Source of the DNA: Ceratothoa steindachneri
Lineage: Eukaryota; Arthropoda; Malacostraca; Isopoda; Cymothoidae
NCBI GenBank assembly: GCA_963969495.1
Contig: OZ018335.1
Location: 83,620,354 to 83,684,353, forward strand
Direction of reading: 5' to 3'
Length of the DNA stretch: 64,000 bases
Position 1 is the stretch's first letter. Each line of letters opens with the position of its first letter. A program made the position numbers and the translations under genes. The notes beneath the pieces are model-generated. The model saw nothing but the letters and a program-made list of their open reading frames with translations, was not told the DNA's origin and made no database searches. Positions 35,317 to 48,005 of the stretch are shown here, piece after piece.

Positions 35317-36960
35317 GTGTCGCGTTTTATTGTCTCCGCAGCACATCCCTTACCAGTTGGGAAGTACAAATGCCGTACTCAGTGTTGTATGAACAGGTTA
35401 AGAGTGATCATTGTTTCAGTGTATCTGTGTAAAACAAAGTCTTTCTGGAATATAAATAACATGGGAAATTCAATTAAAACAAGAAATAAAAGAGAATTAT
35501 GCCTTATTGGAGAAACATTTCATGCAATTCAAACTACAAAACTACTATCAAATGGCGATATATTAATAAGAAGGCTTTTCTCCTTAGCGCAATGCAAAAA
35601 GAATTTAAAAGAGGCCTGTAACTTTGTATATTTAGAAATATATGAAATATGGAACAAAGCAAAAATACCAAGAAAGGCCAAACAGTTTGTGGTTACAAAA
35701 ATTCAGAAGAAATATGCGAAGTTGAGAACTCTCCAACAAACAAAATCAAGGCGAGATCAAACTCAAATATCAAACGAAACTTCATTCCATGAATCTCGTA
35801 ATGATGGTTTTTGTATAGCTCATGTTAACGGACTAGAAATGATAACCAATAAAGAAGATCGTTTATTTCTACAGGATTAGAGAGAGAAAGGTAGACGAGG
35901 CTATATAGGTAGTGATGACAAGAAAAGAGTAAAGAATGAAGAAAAAAACCGCAAAATAAGTGAAGAAGAATTGCAGAGAATTGAAAGACAATTGCTTAGA
36001 AAAGTAAATTTGTCAGTTGTCCAACTAAGAAGTAGCTGAAGCAGAAGAAAAACAGCAGTGATGAAGCAGAACCCGGTCCATCTACTCTTCCAAGAAAAAG
36101 AAAATTTAAGGCGCAAAAATTATTTCACCTGACTTCGTTTCTACATTATACAGAACAAAAATGAGTGATCTTTATGCGAGGATGGTGATCTAACCAACAG
36201 GCTTAACCCTTGGAAGAGATATTGATGATATAACTACATAATAGTAGAAGAACACTGCAAAGAAAAAGAAAAGAACTGCGTAAAAAAATTAATACCTGAT
36301 TTAATTGGTACTGAAAATATAGATACACTGCCTGTGTTAATGTATGGCAGTGGTAACTCTAATCCTTTGGGAATACCGAACTAACGTCAGGTACAACAGC
36401 GACTGCAGTTTTGAATGTCTTCCAGTTTGGAATATCGAGGACAGTATTAAAGCCATATTTTTTGAGACCACTGCTAGGAACACTGGTCCTAAGAAAGCTG
36501 CATGTGTGACAATAGAAAGAAAACTAAAATCGAAGTCTTCTTGCTTTTCCTACCAGGCATCATGTTAATGAAATAATTGTATCTAACGTATTTCAAAAAT
36601 GGCTTGGTGCTTCATTCGGACCAGAAATTCAATTATTCCAGCGTTTCCGTGATTCCTGGACGACTCTGCATACTTCATCGTATTAAGCACACGATCCATG
36701 TGTTTCTTCTAAAGAAGCTGTGCTTAGTTTTTTGTCAAGAACAGTTGAATCGTCATCAGCTTAGAGCAGATTAAAAAGAACCCTCTGCAACTATTAGTTG
36801 CAAACAACCTGGAGCACTCCATCGAGCAGGATGCAGTGCTTCATGGATGAAGGTTTCCCCCTAGATTTGAAGAGAAAGATGGCTGCAGCATTGCAGAAGC
36901 CTGGCTCACAACATCCAAAGAAATGATATAAGCGGGGAGAAATGAGGGTAACTCAGACAA
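35317..36960 (+). pseudogene. Transposase-like multicopy arthropod protein, broken
   Basis: The first part (35317-35880) contains LKEACNFVYLEIYEIWNKAK, then IPRKAKQFVVTKIQKKYAKL, and a charged stretch continues to about 36140 in other frames. The second part contains WNIEDSIKAIFFETTARNTG and KKAACVTIERKL, then, in a shifted frame, RHHVNEIIVSNVFQKWLGAS and FGPEIQLFQRF. The end reads KQPGALHRAG at about 36810. I recognise this series (F-x-TTA-x-NTG...ACRHHIHE...GPEI-x-LFKRF) as a protein repeated many times in arthropod genomes and probably a transposase with an Asp in the FDTTA block; here that Asp is Glu. I do not assign a superfamily. At least three frame breaks. Confidence 0.65.
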
Positions 36961-39055
36961 AACTCTTGCTGACTTAGGAACTGAATCAAGTCGACTTTTC
37001 TTCATAATATTTTTCTTCAATTCCTCATTTTAAAAGTCGACCCTTCAGAACGGAGTGAAAGAAATGATTATTAAGCAGTTCAGCAATCTACTCATACCAT
37101 GGATGTCATCATTGAAAATGCAGAGTTGGCTGTAGCCTTGATTGAGTGCTACAATAATCATCTTACCCAAAATGTTAATCAGCTTCAGTAACTTCTCCAT
37201 GTGGTCGAATTTTATATAGAAAATACTATCAAGATATAATGCATAGTCTAGTACCATTCAATATCGAACGGTTAGAAATAAATAAAACAAATTAATTAGA
37301 AGATATTCGAAACCAGTTTCATATTTTAATCTAAGATGGTTTTGAATAAATTGGTGGCAAATTGTGAAAAGTATTTAATCATTGGATGGTCTAAGAATTA
37401 ACTTAAGAGAAATTTGCATAGTAGAAACAAATGTCATGAGGAAAGTGAGAAAATGTAACAATACATATTAGTAATAACAGGAACACAGGATGCAATTATT
37501 CCACGGAAAAAAGTCATCTTTTCGCAAGGGGGCTCGTGAGGGGCCCAATTAAAGGGAAAACTACTTTGAAAAGGATTAAGTATTAATACAAAAAGACAGA
37601 TAAGATTCGTCTTAGAGGTAAACCAAGCTTGTGTGTTGGGGAGACAATAATGATTCCTGAGGCTTTAAAGGAACAGTAAGAATTATTGTAATAACTATGT
37701 GCTCTAATTTGCAAAGTACTTTAATAGGGTCAACATTAAATTTACGAATCTTCGCTGCATTGTTGAGAATGTTGAGGATTTTGCCTACCAAAAAACAAAG
37801 TTGATTTACCTATCGGTCTAAACTTGGCCATTCTGACACCTACTTATTTGTTATCTAAATTGATCATATGTTTATTCAAGCTCTTAACAATAAATAATTA
37901 TACATTTGGTGATTCTTTTGAATTCGCTGACTTTATTGATGAGAGCCCCTCTCAATTAGCAAAATAGTGCATGCCATTTTGCATGTGAAATCATTATTTT
38001 CAATGTTTCACTTATGGAAAATTGGGATCTTATAGATAATAGTTTATGGCCAAAGAGGGAAATAAATGAAAATTAAATTTTAGATTATATAAAAACTACA
38101 GTTGGATACATTGTTTTTCATTTTCAATAATACCATATACGAAAATTAGATGGAATATTTATAAGTTCTCTCTAAGGCCTTACATTTGTCGATACTTTTT
38201 GGGGGTATTAGGAAAAACGTTGAAAGAACCACAACTGAGAATCATTTAACATAGTTCTTTATAAACCGTACGATTACGACTGTTGTTTGTAATGATTTTA
38301 GAATTACTTACAAATCATCATCCCCACATATATAATCAATAATACTTGATCTAGGTTCTTTTGTACATAAAACTCTGTTATCTTCGAGAGTATAAGAATT
38401 TTGATTTGTTCCTTTCACTTCATTTGACAAACTCACATAAAGGTTTTTAAGCAAATTATCGAGCTGCCAAATTTTGGATATCACAAAGATTAAAAGACTA
38501 TTAATTTAATGGCACCTTATATTATTAATATTCTGAAAAAAATGATAAATTCAAGTTTAGCATTTATAAATAAACAAACATCCATATCTTAGACCCACAG
38601 CCAAATGATTAGGACTTCAAAATTTGTGCTAGCAATCTGCGATAGACTGTTCTGATGGTGGCAAAAAACTTGGCCACACTCTTCCATTCATGGTGCATTT
38701 AAACTGCGGTTTCTCAGACTACCGAACGCTTGTGCAAGGCAAAAGCCTGTCGTCTCCTTGCGCACTGACACTGGGTCTCCTGAATGAGGTCAGTCTTGAA
38801 TATTATCACTTTCTCGGATCCTCTTCGACACTTCTGCAATATCGGAATGTGATCTGTCGACCTTAGGGCTACTTGTCGATATGGAATATCATATTAATTA
38901 ACAAATCTCATCTGTTATATGTTTACATGAAGACATTTTGTTTTTAAAGTGACACATACTGAGACCATAGTGATACATTTCAATAGCATCACCATTTTAT
39001 TTATTTAAAATAATTAAGTAGGCTTGTACTTTTATTTTGATTTCAAGATGTATTG

Positions 39056-39137
<82 letters not shown>

Positions 39138-39655
39138 TAACCCTATCTATTCATAGACATACCTAAAGAAATGAGAAAAATTTCAGTTGTTCGAAAATAT
39201 TTAGTTGCGGTTGTGATTCTCCTTCATTCCTGCTAATAATTTGACAACTAGAAGATTTCTCAATCACCCGGGCTAACAAATTGAAATTTTTTTTAATTAT
39301 CAAAGATTTGAGCAAACCCTTGTCATGGCGTTTTTTCGCTGATTTCAAATCTGACTTTAGGTTTTCTTTAGCACATCAGGTTTTCGAGATATTCGAAAAT
39401 GCAATATGACCGCCGTCACTGATAGAATGTAGCGTTTTACTCTGATTACTTTGCGCCATTGCTTGAAAAAACTGCATTTTGTATATCTCCAAGTGAAACT
39501 CTAAAATTTATCATTCTTTTTAGGCATAAACATATGATAAAGATAAATAGCCATGTTTTGTTTATTCCAATAGCATCATAAAGTTAATGGTACTTATATT
39601 TCAGGTATAAGAAGAGTAAACAATGATTGAATGGCTAATAAGTCAAAAGTAGAAT
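36961..39655. other. Gene-poor interval with (CA)n/(TA)n
   Basis: A (CA)n run at 39059-39090 passes into (TA)n at 39090-39133. A less AT-rich patch at 38600-38880 has short minus-strand frames that I could not assign. The rest is AT-rich without recognisable content. Confidence 0.5.
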
Positions 39656-39659
39656 TCAT

Positions 39660-41335
39660 AAACGTTGTGCATAGGATTTGCGTTTGAATAATTTCTCAGG
39701 ATTATCACAATACAACATCCAACAATGATCTTCCAACATGCTCTCATTCCAAAATCCTTGATAGCGAATTTCCATGGTCTTGATAGTCTGGTGGAAACGT
39801 TTACCTTGCTCATCACTTACGGCTCCAAGATCTCCTGGGAAAAAGTCTAGGTGCGACTGCAGGAAATGGATTTTAAGTGACATACGGCATCCCATTTCTT
39901 TATAGGATTGCAGAAGGTTTTCCACGCCATATCTGTATGCAAGTGACTTGTTGATGCTAAGAAAGTTTGCACATAACCACTTGAAGGTTATGCATGCATT
40001 TAGTTCAAGAGGAGTGAGTGTCTGTTAAAACATCCCTGATTTGTGGTCCCACAAATATGCCTTCTTTTACTTTTGCCGCGCTCAGTTGTAGAAATCTTTG
40101 CAAAGATATTGGAATACATGATAATTGTCCTTAGCTATTGTTTTTACGCAGTTTTCATTAGAGCTAGTTTCAAATGAAGAGGTGGCAGATATATTTTCTG
40201 AGGCTCTACCAGGGACATACACGAAACACTGCTTATTTCAGGCTCATATGTAGATCAAAGTGACCAGTTGCGCTTGTCATAATGTTTTGCAGTGGCACGG
40301 CTATCCCACAGGCAGAGGAACCAACTCTACCTCGTGAATCTTCTTTGAATACCCATTAACATGCTTATGACTTTCAGATCAGCACAAATTTACCACTGAT
40401 GGGATTGGTAGTTTATGGCATTAAGAAGAATATCCATATTGTCATATTTCTCCTGTAGGTGGACAGAATAGCCAATAGGAATGGAAGGCTTTAAATTGCC
40501 CTTGTGCAAGAGAACAGCTTTCAGAGTTGTATTACGAGTATCAATTAAGAGACGCCAGTCAGACGTCCTCATATGTCTGTGACAAGGCTTGGAACAATCC
40601 ATTTATATTATGGCAGTAGTAGAGAGGTGAATTAACTGTGAAGATTGAAGATAAATCACGATTACGCTTTGTAAAGTAACTCACATACACATTTTTCTTG
40701 AGTAAGAATTTTTCCTGTAATCGAGATGCTAGAAGTTCTGCTTTCTCCTTTGACAGTGACAGATCTTTCACAAGATCATTCAAATCATCCTGAGTAAATA
40801 ACTTTGGCTCAGAGTTAGCATCCTCATATTCAACATCTGCATCTAATGTGTATGCACCTTCAGTACTGCTATCATCTCTAATATTATAAGGTACGAGGAC
40901 ATCATCAAGTGAAAGTGCAATTGGCAAAGATATATCATGTAGAACTGGTCTGCACGCCAAATCCATGGTTGGATAAACAAGTTGGTGCTTCTTCTTTGCA
41001 GAAAACCATTTTGGGGTCACACTGCAGAAATAGCATTCTTCTAGATGATCTCTGAGCTCTCTCTATATCAACGAAACAGCGAAGGGCATTAGAGCTTTCT
41101 TCTTGCTAATCCAGTAACGTAATCCATTAGAGCAGGGAGTACAAATTTGGTGTGGTGCTCACCCAGAGGGCGAAAGAAGTAGAGTTTGTACATTTTCTTT
41201 ATATCATTTGTGATAGTACGCTGCTGAGATTTTGTTTTAAAATGCTCACATACCTAGCAGAATTTATCTGGATGATTTTTGCACTCTCAAGGCATTGTTA
41301 CTGCTTGTGGAAATATTTGTAAGCCTCTTATGATC
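39660..41335 (-). pseudogene. Multicopy arthropod element protein (Cys-rich N-terminus), broken
   Basis: Sense order: KSQQRTITNDIKKMYK-like pieces near 41240, then ECYFCSVTPKWFSAKKKHQL at about 41035, FTQDDLNDLVKDLSLSKEKA and ELLASRLQEKFLL, YYCHNINGLFQALSQTYEDV, DWRLLIDTRNTTLKAVLLHK and GNLKPSIPIGYSVHLQEKYD. Later, in other frames, come CADLKVISMLMG and CFLCLWDSRA, and finally CRMSLKIHFLQSHLDFFPGD, GAVSDEQGKRFHQTIKTM and RYQGFWNESMLEDHCW. The whole series is a conserved protein of several hundred residues that recurs in many arthropod genomes, most likely encoded by a mobile element. Its chemistry is unknown to me. Stops and shifts lie in the middle third. A second, more diverged member lies at 46805-50030. 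Confidence 0.7.
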
Positions 41336-41339
41336 AACG

Positions 41340-42008
41340 CAGAAGGAGCAGCTTAGAAGATGCACATCACATGAGGAACCTGAAAGCATGAAACAGAATT
41401 ATAAATAATTGCGCAAAATATGCATGCGGGTTACAAATGTAAATTAATTTTTTTCTATACCCCTTTAACCAGCAAGAACTCACGAAGCATCTAGTTTGCT
41501 AATCTTAGAAGTACAATAATGATACATGCAATAGATAAATAGCAGTAATATACTACATTTTATAATCGCAGGCAGCCATTTTCAATTTTTGGCATATCTT
41601 AAAAACGGTACGTGCTAGAGCAAAACCGAACAACATGCTAAATGCAATTCTAAAAGTATAGTAAGGTCTCTGATGAAAAATGTGTATTGACCAGTGTTAT
41701 GAGGAAAATCACTAGGTTAAGATCGTCAATATTGCATAATCCTTTAGTCAGGCTGCCAGGAGAACAACAAGAATAGACCTCTGTCAATTCCAGAGTTTTC
41801 GTCACTAAGAGACAAGGAGGTATATCACAATACATACATTTCAGACTCAGTTTTCCCTGTTCGATTCGTTACCCCAGAGTTACGATTTGGATATTTTGGA
41901 GACTTCTACTAAGAAAGTGGTCGACAAAATAAATTACCAAAAACAATCGACCTCAACACGTCGGTTGTTGTGTGCCCCGCCGTAATCTCTCATGTTATCT
42001 GTCTCGCT
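41340..42008. other. AT-rich interval, no gene seen
   Basis: Sequence between the upstream end of the previous protein and the piggyBac 3' end. No domain recognised. Confidence 0.45.
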
Positions 42009-44301
42009 GTACCGCGTGAGATACCAGCGGGTAACAATGCGCGTTATGCTTATAGATTTATTCCTCCTCGGCAACATAAGATATAATGCGTTAAAAGCCA
42101 TTTGGGGCCTCGTGAATATCTATTTTTTCCTGAGTGAAAATTTCATTGGCGTATCTGTAGATACAGGAAAATAATAGATCTACTTATAAAAGATGATTAT
42201 TTAGTTTGAACTACATTGGAAAATACAAACACATAAGGGTTGTAAGTATGTTGTACAACTTATAAACAAATTAATTTTACCTTTACATATTGCAAATATA
42301 ATCTAGAATAAACTTATCAACAAAAAATATTTTAGAAAATATATATTTGAAATATATTTCAAAATTAATATAAATTTGAAAAAAAAAATGTAGAAAATTT
42401 CCTTTATTAGTGCATTTTACCTATAATAAAGTGAATGCAATTTACTTTTTAAAAGCTTTTCCTAAAGCAATCTAAGCACATAGCTGGCTTATCTACACAT
42501 TCGTTACAATAGGTACACACCTTTTTGCACTTTTTCAATGCCTCATTTCTACCTACGCTCTTTGCTAATTCCGAGTAGCATCTTTTGCGAGTTTTTTGGT
42601 TTCTGGACTCTCTGGTGTCATATTCTTCTAATGCGTGTTTGCACGTATTTGAAGACTGTTGAGGCTGGGGTGCATCCTCTACATGGCATAGTGACTCTAT
42701 AATAGCTAATTGCAATTCAGCTATTTGAATGTTCTTGTTTGTCAGCTACTTGTACATAACAAGTGCATTGACAACAGCTGAGAGGTGAGAAGTAACTAGC
42801 CATTTGCTCAGAAATGTCAATTCCTTGTTTGGCAACATTATACGATATTATTCTTTCTGGTTTAGTTATATCCTCACCGTTACGATTTTTCTTTCCTGTA
42901 GTCGTTTTCCTCAAGTCATGTTTGGTTGACAGCATAAGAACGTCCCATTTATCCTTCCATTTTGCTACAACGATTCCATCATTGCTTTCACGCCATACAA
43001 TTTCCGCTTTCTTTACTTTTGGACTGTAATTACGATTTTTTCAGAGTTCCGATTAGATGCATTTTCTGCTAAAACAGGGCTCTGGCCAAAGAGACAGACG
43101 TGTAAAAATTGTCTGTAGTGAGGGTTCTTCCTTTCATCTATTACTTTTCTGCAAGCTCTAACACTATTTGAGTAGAATAAGAAGATGTTTTAGTTGGGTT
43201 ACCACTGTCTTGAGCATCCAATTTTCAAAGGTATACTGAACCTGTATTTGTGTATCTTTTTGGATCACATAGCTTGCATACTTTCACCCCATATTCGGGT
43301 GCTTTTCCAGGGTTATACTGCCTGAATATGAGACGACCACGCCAGGGAACCATAGTTCCATCTACTGCAATCAGTTCTCCAGAATTCTCGGCATTAGTGA
43401 AATTTCCTTCTAGTAATGAAAGTAAATTTCTAATTTTGAATAATCGATCACCAGGAGCAGAATTGTCATTATCTGCAAAATGTAAAAACCGCCATAATAG
43501 CTGAAATCTATTTCATGGCATAATCAAAGGAATAAAATCCTTCTTGTAGGGTCTCTTTTAACTCTAATAAAGTGTAATTCTTAGATAAATCACTAGTCCC
43601 ATGTACATAACAATAGACAAAAACTTTACTTCTGCAACATTAGTATCTTTCCATTCTTTCATGCATGATGCTCTTCGCATCTAATGATTCATAAGCACCT
43701 TGTGAGCATTGATATTTGTCTGATGAACAATTAGATTATATATATCGTCTGTAACCGTAACATTGAATACATCGATAGGCGCAACATTTTTTGACTGCAA
43801 TACATTAATTGCAGAATTACTTTCAACGGTAGTGAACTGAATATTGTTTAGATATGTTCCATCTACCACGTGCCAAATATTTGACGGCAATGAAATATCA
43901 TCTGGGTTAGGAGAGTTGACTCTGGCTGGAGAGAGGCATTTGACATTCTTCATCTGAAATAGATGAGTCTGTAGATTCAGAGTCTGTTAGTTTATACTCA
44001 TCTACACTGGAATCACCACTAAACATGGGATCATCATCAAGATCACTTTCAGAACTGTGAAAACTTTCTTTAGATGAAGATCTATTAAAAGATTTACTTG
44101 AGAACATTTTTATATGGGTATTAGTTATTTTCGTTTATATTTTATAGATTTATCATCTGGAAAAAAGAGAAAAATCAATTACTGTAAATTCTAATGTACC
44201 TATATATTTTTGTGGGGAAAAATAAAATGTGGACACCGGCGGGTCTCACGGCACATGGGAAATATCATATTACTTAAGTTCCGTGTGACCCGCAGGTATC
44301 C
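42009..44301 (-). mobile_element. piggyBac-family DNA transposon remnant
   Basis: Minus-strand transposase remnant flanked by related GC-richer subterminal sequences. At 44231-44301 two inverted copies of CACCGGCGGGTCTCACGG / CCGTGTGACCCGCAGGT form a hairpin. At 42009-42032, GTACCGCGTGAGATACCAGC resembles the same motif in inverted orientation. Exact terminal repeats and flanking TTAA were not found. Confidence 0.75.
42449..44107 (-). pseudogene. piggyBac transposase, broken
   Basis: The N-terminus is Ser/Asp/Glu-rich (MFSSKSFNRSSSKESFHSSE), as usual. Then come APIDVFNVTVTDDIYNLIV and QTNINAH (the block with F...I...TN-x-YA), LIAVDGTMVPWRGRLIFRQY (first catalytic Asp region), TDNFYTSVSLARAL (second Asp) and WKDKWDVLMLST (third Asp region). 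These are followed by ISYNVAKQGIDISEQMASY. The C-terminus has closely spaced Cys residues (KKCKKVCTYCNECVDK and MCLDC), the typical Cys-rich domain. piggyBac transposase cuts and pastes at TTAA. Frame breaks near 43910, 43510, 43230 and 43040 and a stop at 42716 make it inactive. Confidence 0.92.
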
Positions 44302-46804
44302 TCAGTACGCACGCTTACTCAAACCCAGTAATATATCATAATACAATCAAATATGTAAAAAAGATAAACTTTCACAAAGAAAGAATTAGCATATGTCCAC
44401 TGGCACTTGAGTACAAAAGAGCCTAAACCCCCCTCCGACAGCCAGTGTTTTAATTACAACCAAACAACCTGTTTACCCAGAGACCTTTTATTTATTTTTT
44501 GGCAGATCAAACGCGTTGTTACTGTAAATAATCGAATGAGTTAGGGAGTGCAAAGGGTAGTGAGTGAGCTTAGTGAATAAGAGTTCTTTTTTATGCAGAT
44601 TCTCAGCTTGGTTCACAGCAGGTTAGGAACGGTAGGGTTACACATGAAACAGTAAATTTTATAAATATTCCATTGCTCTATTTCTTAGAACTTGGGTGTA
44701 GGGATAATAACAGCCCTTATTTTGATTCTGGGGGGCTTTTGCCATTTTATTGAGCCCACCTTTCGTTACTTAGTCTCATCTCTTCTCACTTTAGTATTAA
44801 TTTTTCCTTTGCCGGCCTGGAGGTGTCCTTAATAAAAAGATTTTTTGCTCCGATTCCTATTATTTACTTTATTCGTCATTTTCTTATCTCTCTCTTCTTT
44901 CTAATTTTAACACTATATTTTGCTCTAATATAGTTTGAAGCCAACATGAGTCACGAGGTCTCTCTTGTAGTAAGCGACCGATTGATCGGTTAGGCAACCT
45001 TGAGTAGATCAAATAAAACTAATGTTAGACGGTTTGTTTGCTGCAAATATCAAGTGAACCTGGCAAAATGGTTAAGAGGTGTGAGGAACTAAAGAGTGAG
45101 AAGGTGGTGTTAAGATCCAGGTATAAGTTTGTTTTAATTTGTAATAGCTCAAAACACAGGCACCAAAGCTTAAAAGATTATCTGATATGATTATGGATAG
45201 CAATGACGAGACTGAGATGAGTAGGACGCAAGAAGCTATAGGCTCCTCCATATTGATTACAATAATGATAAATTAACTTTAAGAAATCACGAAGGCAAAT
45301 GTAATCGAACCCAAATTTCGTTTTTCTGGCTAAACTGGCACCGAAGATAAATTTTATGTGTTGAAAACTTTGGTCAGAGTTGTTAATAAGTTAAAAAAAT
45401 ACATACGAGTATATTGTAGAGTTGGTTAAATGCCTTTGATAGATAACTAGATAGACTTTATCTGATTACCGCTACTTTTGCCCTAGTAGGTAGTCGCCAA
45501 AGGGGCTATCAAAATAAAAGAAACTGTTCAAACCCTAGCTAAAACCATAATTTTCACCATATTTCCTAAACCATTTATAGCATGGTAACAAAATTTAAAG
45601 GTATTGAGTACTGTATTAAAATACATAATTACAAAAGTTTCAATAAATTTTATAGAAAGAAATGGAAAATAACACTTTATATGAGTGGTTGTAATATTAA
45701 ATAATCATTCCCTAAACAATTTGATATCTACTAGTACATTGGTTAGTCATTTTGACTAATAAGATGCCTCATTAGATTTAAACAAACTTAGAATGTTATT
45801 TAATCCCATTAGTCAATGCGAAACCTTCCAATCATAGATTTTTTATTGGGGGAGGGGGTCATGAATGGACTAAGATTTTCAGTTTATGCCATAACTTTTT
45901 TGTATTATATTCGTAAATTCTAATTTAGCTTCTTTTAAAAGGGAAGAAACCAATTTTAATTGCTTCAAAGCCCTTATCATAATGAAAGGCTCATATTATT
46001 CCAAGAAAAATGGTTGTATCACTCGTCAGATAACGCTATGTAAAGAAATGTCACTTTCTTCTTGTTCTTGGGTTAAAAGTTAAATTTGCCAGTTCCTCGT
46101 AACTAAATCAAATGAATAAAAGTATATTTTAATCCAAAAAGTTTGCCTTCGTAGGTATGGCACTGAATTTCTAAAATTAGTCATTTGCAAAATACTGCTA
46201 AGGTATTAATTTCCCCAAATATAGTGAGAATATGTAAAAAGCTGTAAAATTTTCAAGGCATTGTAAAAAATTGTTAATGCTACATAATAAAACATTGGAA
46301 TGTTATAAAGTAAATTTTTTTTTAAGGAATCTTTCCAAAACATTCTAAATTTAATACGAAATATTTACAATTTAGTTGAATTTTATGACGTTTTAAGAAT
46401 GTTCCAGAACTTGCCAGAACACACCTCTATCAAATTTTAGAACATTGGGAAATATTCTGGAATATTACTTCAAAAATATTCATACAGAGATTCACGGATA
46501 TACTATCATTCCAGCTTTAGCTACCATAATGTAGAGAAATGGCCTTAGGAGGTTGCAATCAGTTTTCAGATCCCTTTTTTTCATATCTGAAACAGTTCAT
46601 CAAAAGAAGAGAAACAAATTTTGGCTTCTCACCATAACTGAGTATGTGTCAAGCTTACCATGTATCCTTTAGCATGTCAATTGGGTGCAAGACCAAACCT
46701 GGGAACTTCATTTTGTAGGTTTAAAATAATATATAAAATTTCATAAGCATTTAAGCTATTATATTTGTTTATATGATAAAAGAGCAATTAAACATATTAT
46801 TTTA
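44302..46804. other. AT-rich interval with a tRNA-like relic
   Basis: At 45061 the plus strand reads TGGCAAAATGGTTAAGAGG, close to a tRNA A box, and 40 or so bases later TGTTAAGATCC, a weak B box. The pair could be a tRNA-derived SINE relic (45058-45122). Otherwise no recognisable content. Confidence 0.45.
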
Positions 46805-47975
46805 CTTTCACAGATTGTTATAGAGGGAAAAGAAGAGCCAGGAATTTTGCCATTTCCAAGATTTGGCGTGATCTCACTGACCACCCAAGCAATTGCTACT
46901 CAGCATGGTGGACCTTTTAAACATCAAAGTAACAAAAATACCCATCTTATTTCCCATCACGATCTTCCAGCCTCTGTTGCATCAGTACTTCAAAGTGCTG
47001 ATCTTCCTGTACCTGACCTTCAATAAAGTAATTAACCTACCTCAGATAAAGCAAAAATTTAGAAGCTAAAAAGAAAGGTGAAAATGTCGACTTCAGTTTC
47101 ATAGATATGGCTGTTGAGAAAAATACTTACAATTCAAACTAAGATATCACAATGACTTTGTTAGAGATCTTGGCTTGTCAAAGTCTAAGAATGTCCTTTC
47201 GCTGTCCAGGTTGAAAGAGCGGGATTTGCTTAATGAAAACGTGCAAGAGACAAGCCAAATGAAACATCCTAAAATCTGTTCTAGATTGTTTACCTATCAA
47301 CCTGGACTATGCTAATGCAATGGTACATCTTGTCTGCTTGATTCATTTGGAATTACATATGATCCAGTTTTGTAGAGGTTCTTCAATGACACCTCATTAT
47401 GACGCATTTAAGGCGTAACTTTCCATAATTAGAAAAAGCATCCATCCCTTTCCTTGTCTCATTCACTATATCTCCGGGAGGCTAAAAAAAGTGTTGAGCT
47501 CCTGCTACAAGCTGTGACTTATAAGAAGTATAGCTGAGGAATGAAGAAAGACTTCAAAATCAGAGCATTTTGAAAGAATTTCAAATGAGTTTTACCAATT
47601 TTCTATGTCATCTCTGTGTTGGGGACAGTACAAATACCACAGCACATTACCACAAGAAGTACTGACCAAAGGGGACTGATTGTATTTTGAAGGAGACATT
47701 GTCAAGCCTCACGAGAAATTATAGAACCTCAAAACTAGTTGATCCCTAAATTGCATTTAAAACTAGTTCTCATCAAGCAGTTTGTTTGAGCTCTTCAGAA
47801 AGAGTCTTCAGCCATCAAGTACCTTCTTAGTTTCTTTCCCAAACTCTCTAAGGCAAAGGTAAAAGGTGGTGTCTTTGTTCAATCAATAATCAAGAAATTC
47901 ATACAGTTTTCAGAATGCCATAAAAAGTTTACTGAAAAGAGCTGAAAAAGTTTTCTTTCGGTGTATTAAGACTTT
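46805..47975 (+). pseudogene. Second member of the 39.7-kb element-protein family, N and middle part
   Basis: Plus-strand reading across several frames: DLPASVASVLQSADLPVPDL at about 46960, FVRDLGLSKSKNVLSLSRLK and ERDLLNENV at 47160-47255, CYCNG and FGITYDPVLWRFFND at about 47310-47390, HPSLSLSHSLYLREAKKSVE and LLLQAVTY at about 47440-47520. Next come FLCHLCVGD and TAHYHKKYW, then SSAIKYLLSFFPKLSKAKVK and GGVFVQSIIKKFIQF at about 47810-47910. Each block has a counterpart in the protein at 39660-41335 (for example DLSLSKEKAELLASRLQEK), but this copy is much more diverged. Its C-terminal part seems to lie beyond the maT element, at 49690-50030. Confidence 0.65.
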
Positions 47976-48005
47976 TGGGGCAAAAGTCCTAAAAGTCCTG
48001 AAAGT

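Noticed and set aside
46401..46420. Heat-shock-element-like GTTCCAGAACTTGCCAGAAC
   Set aside because: No promoter or gene nearby, and such words arise by chance in this composition.
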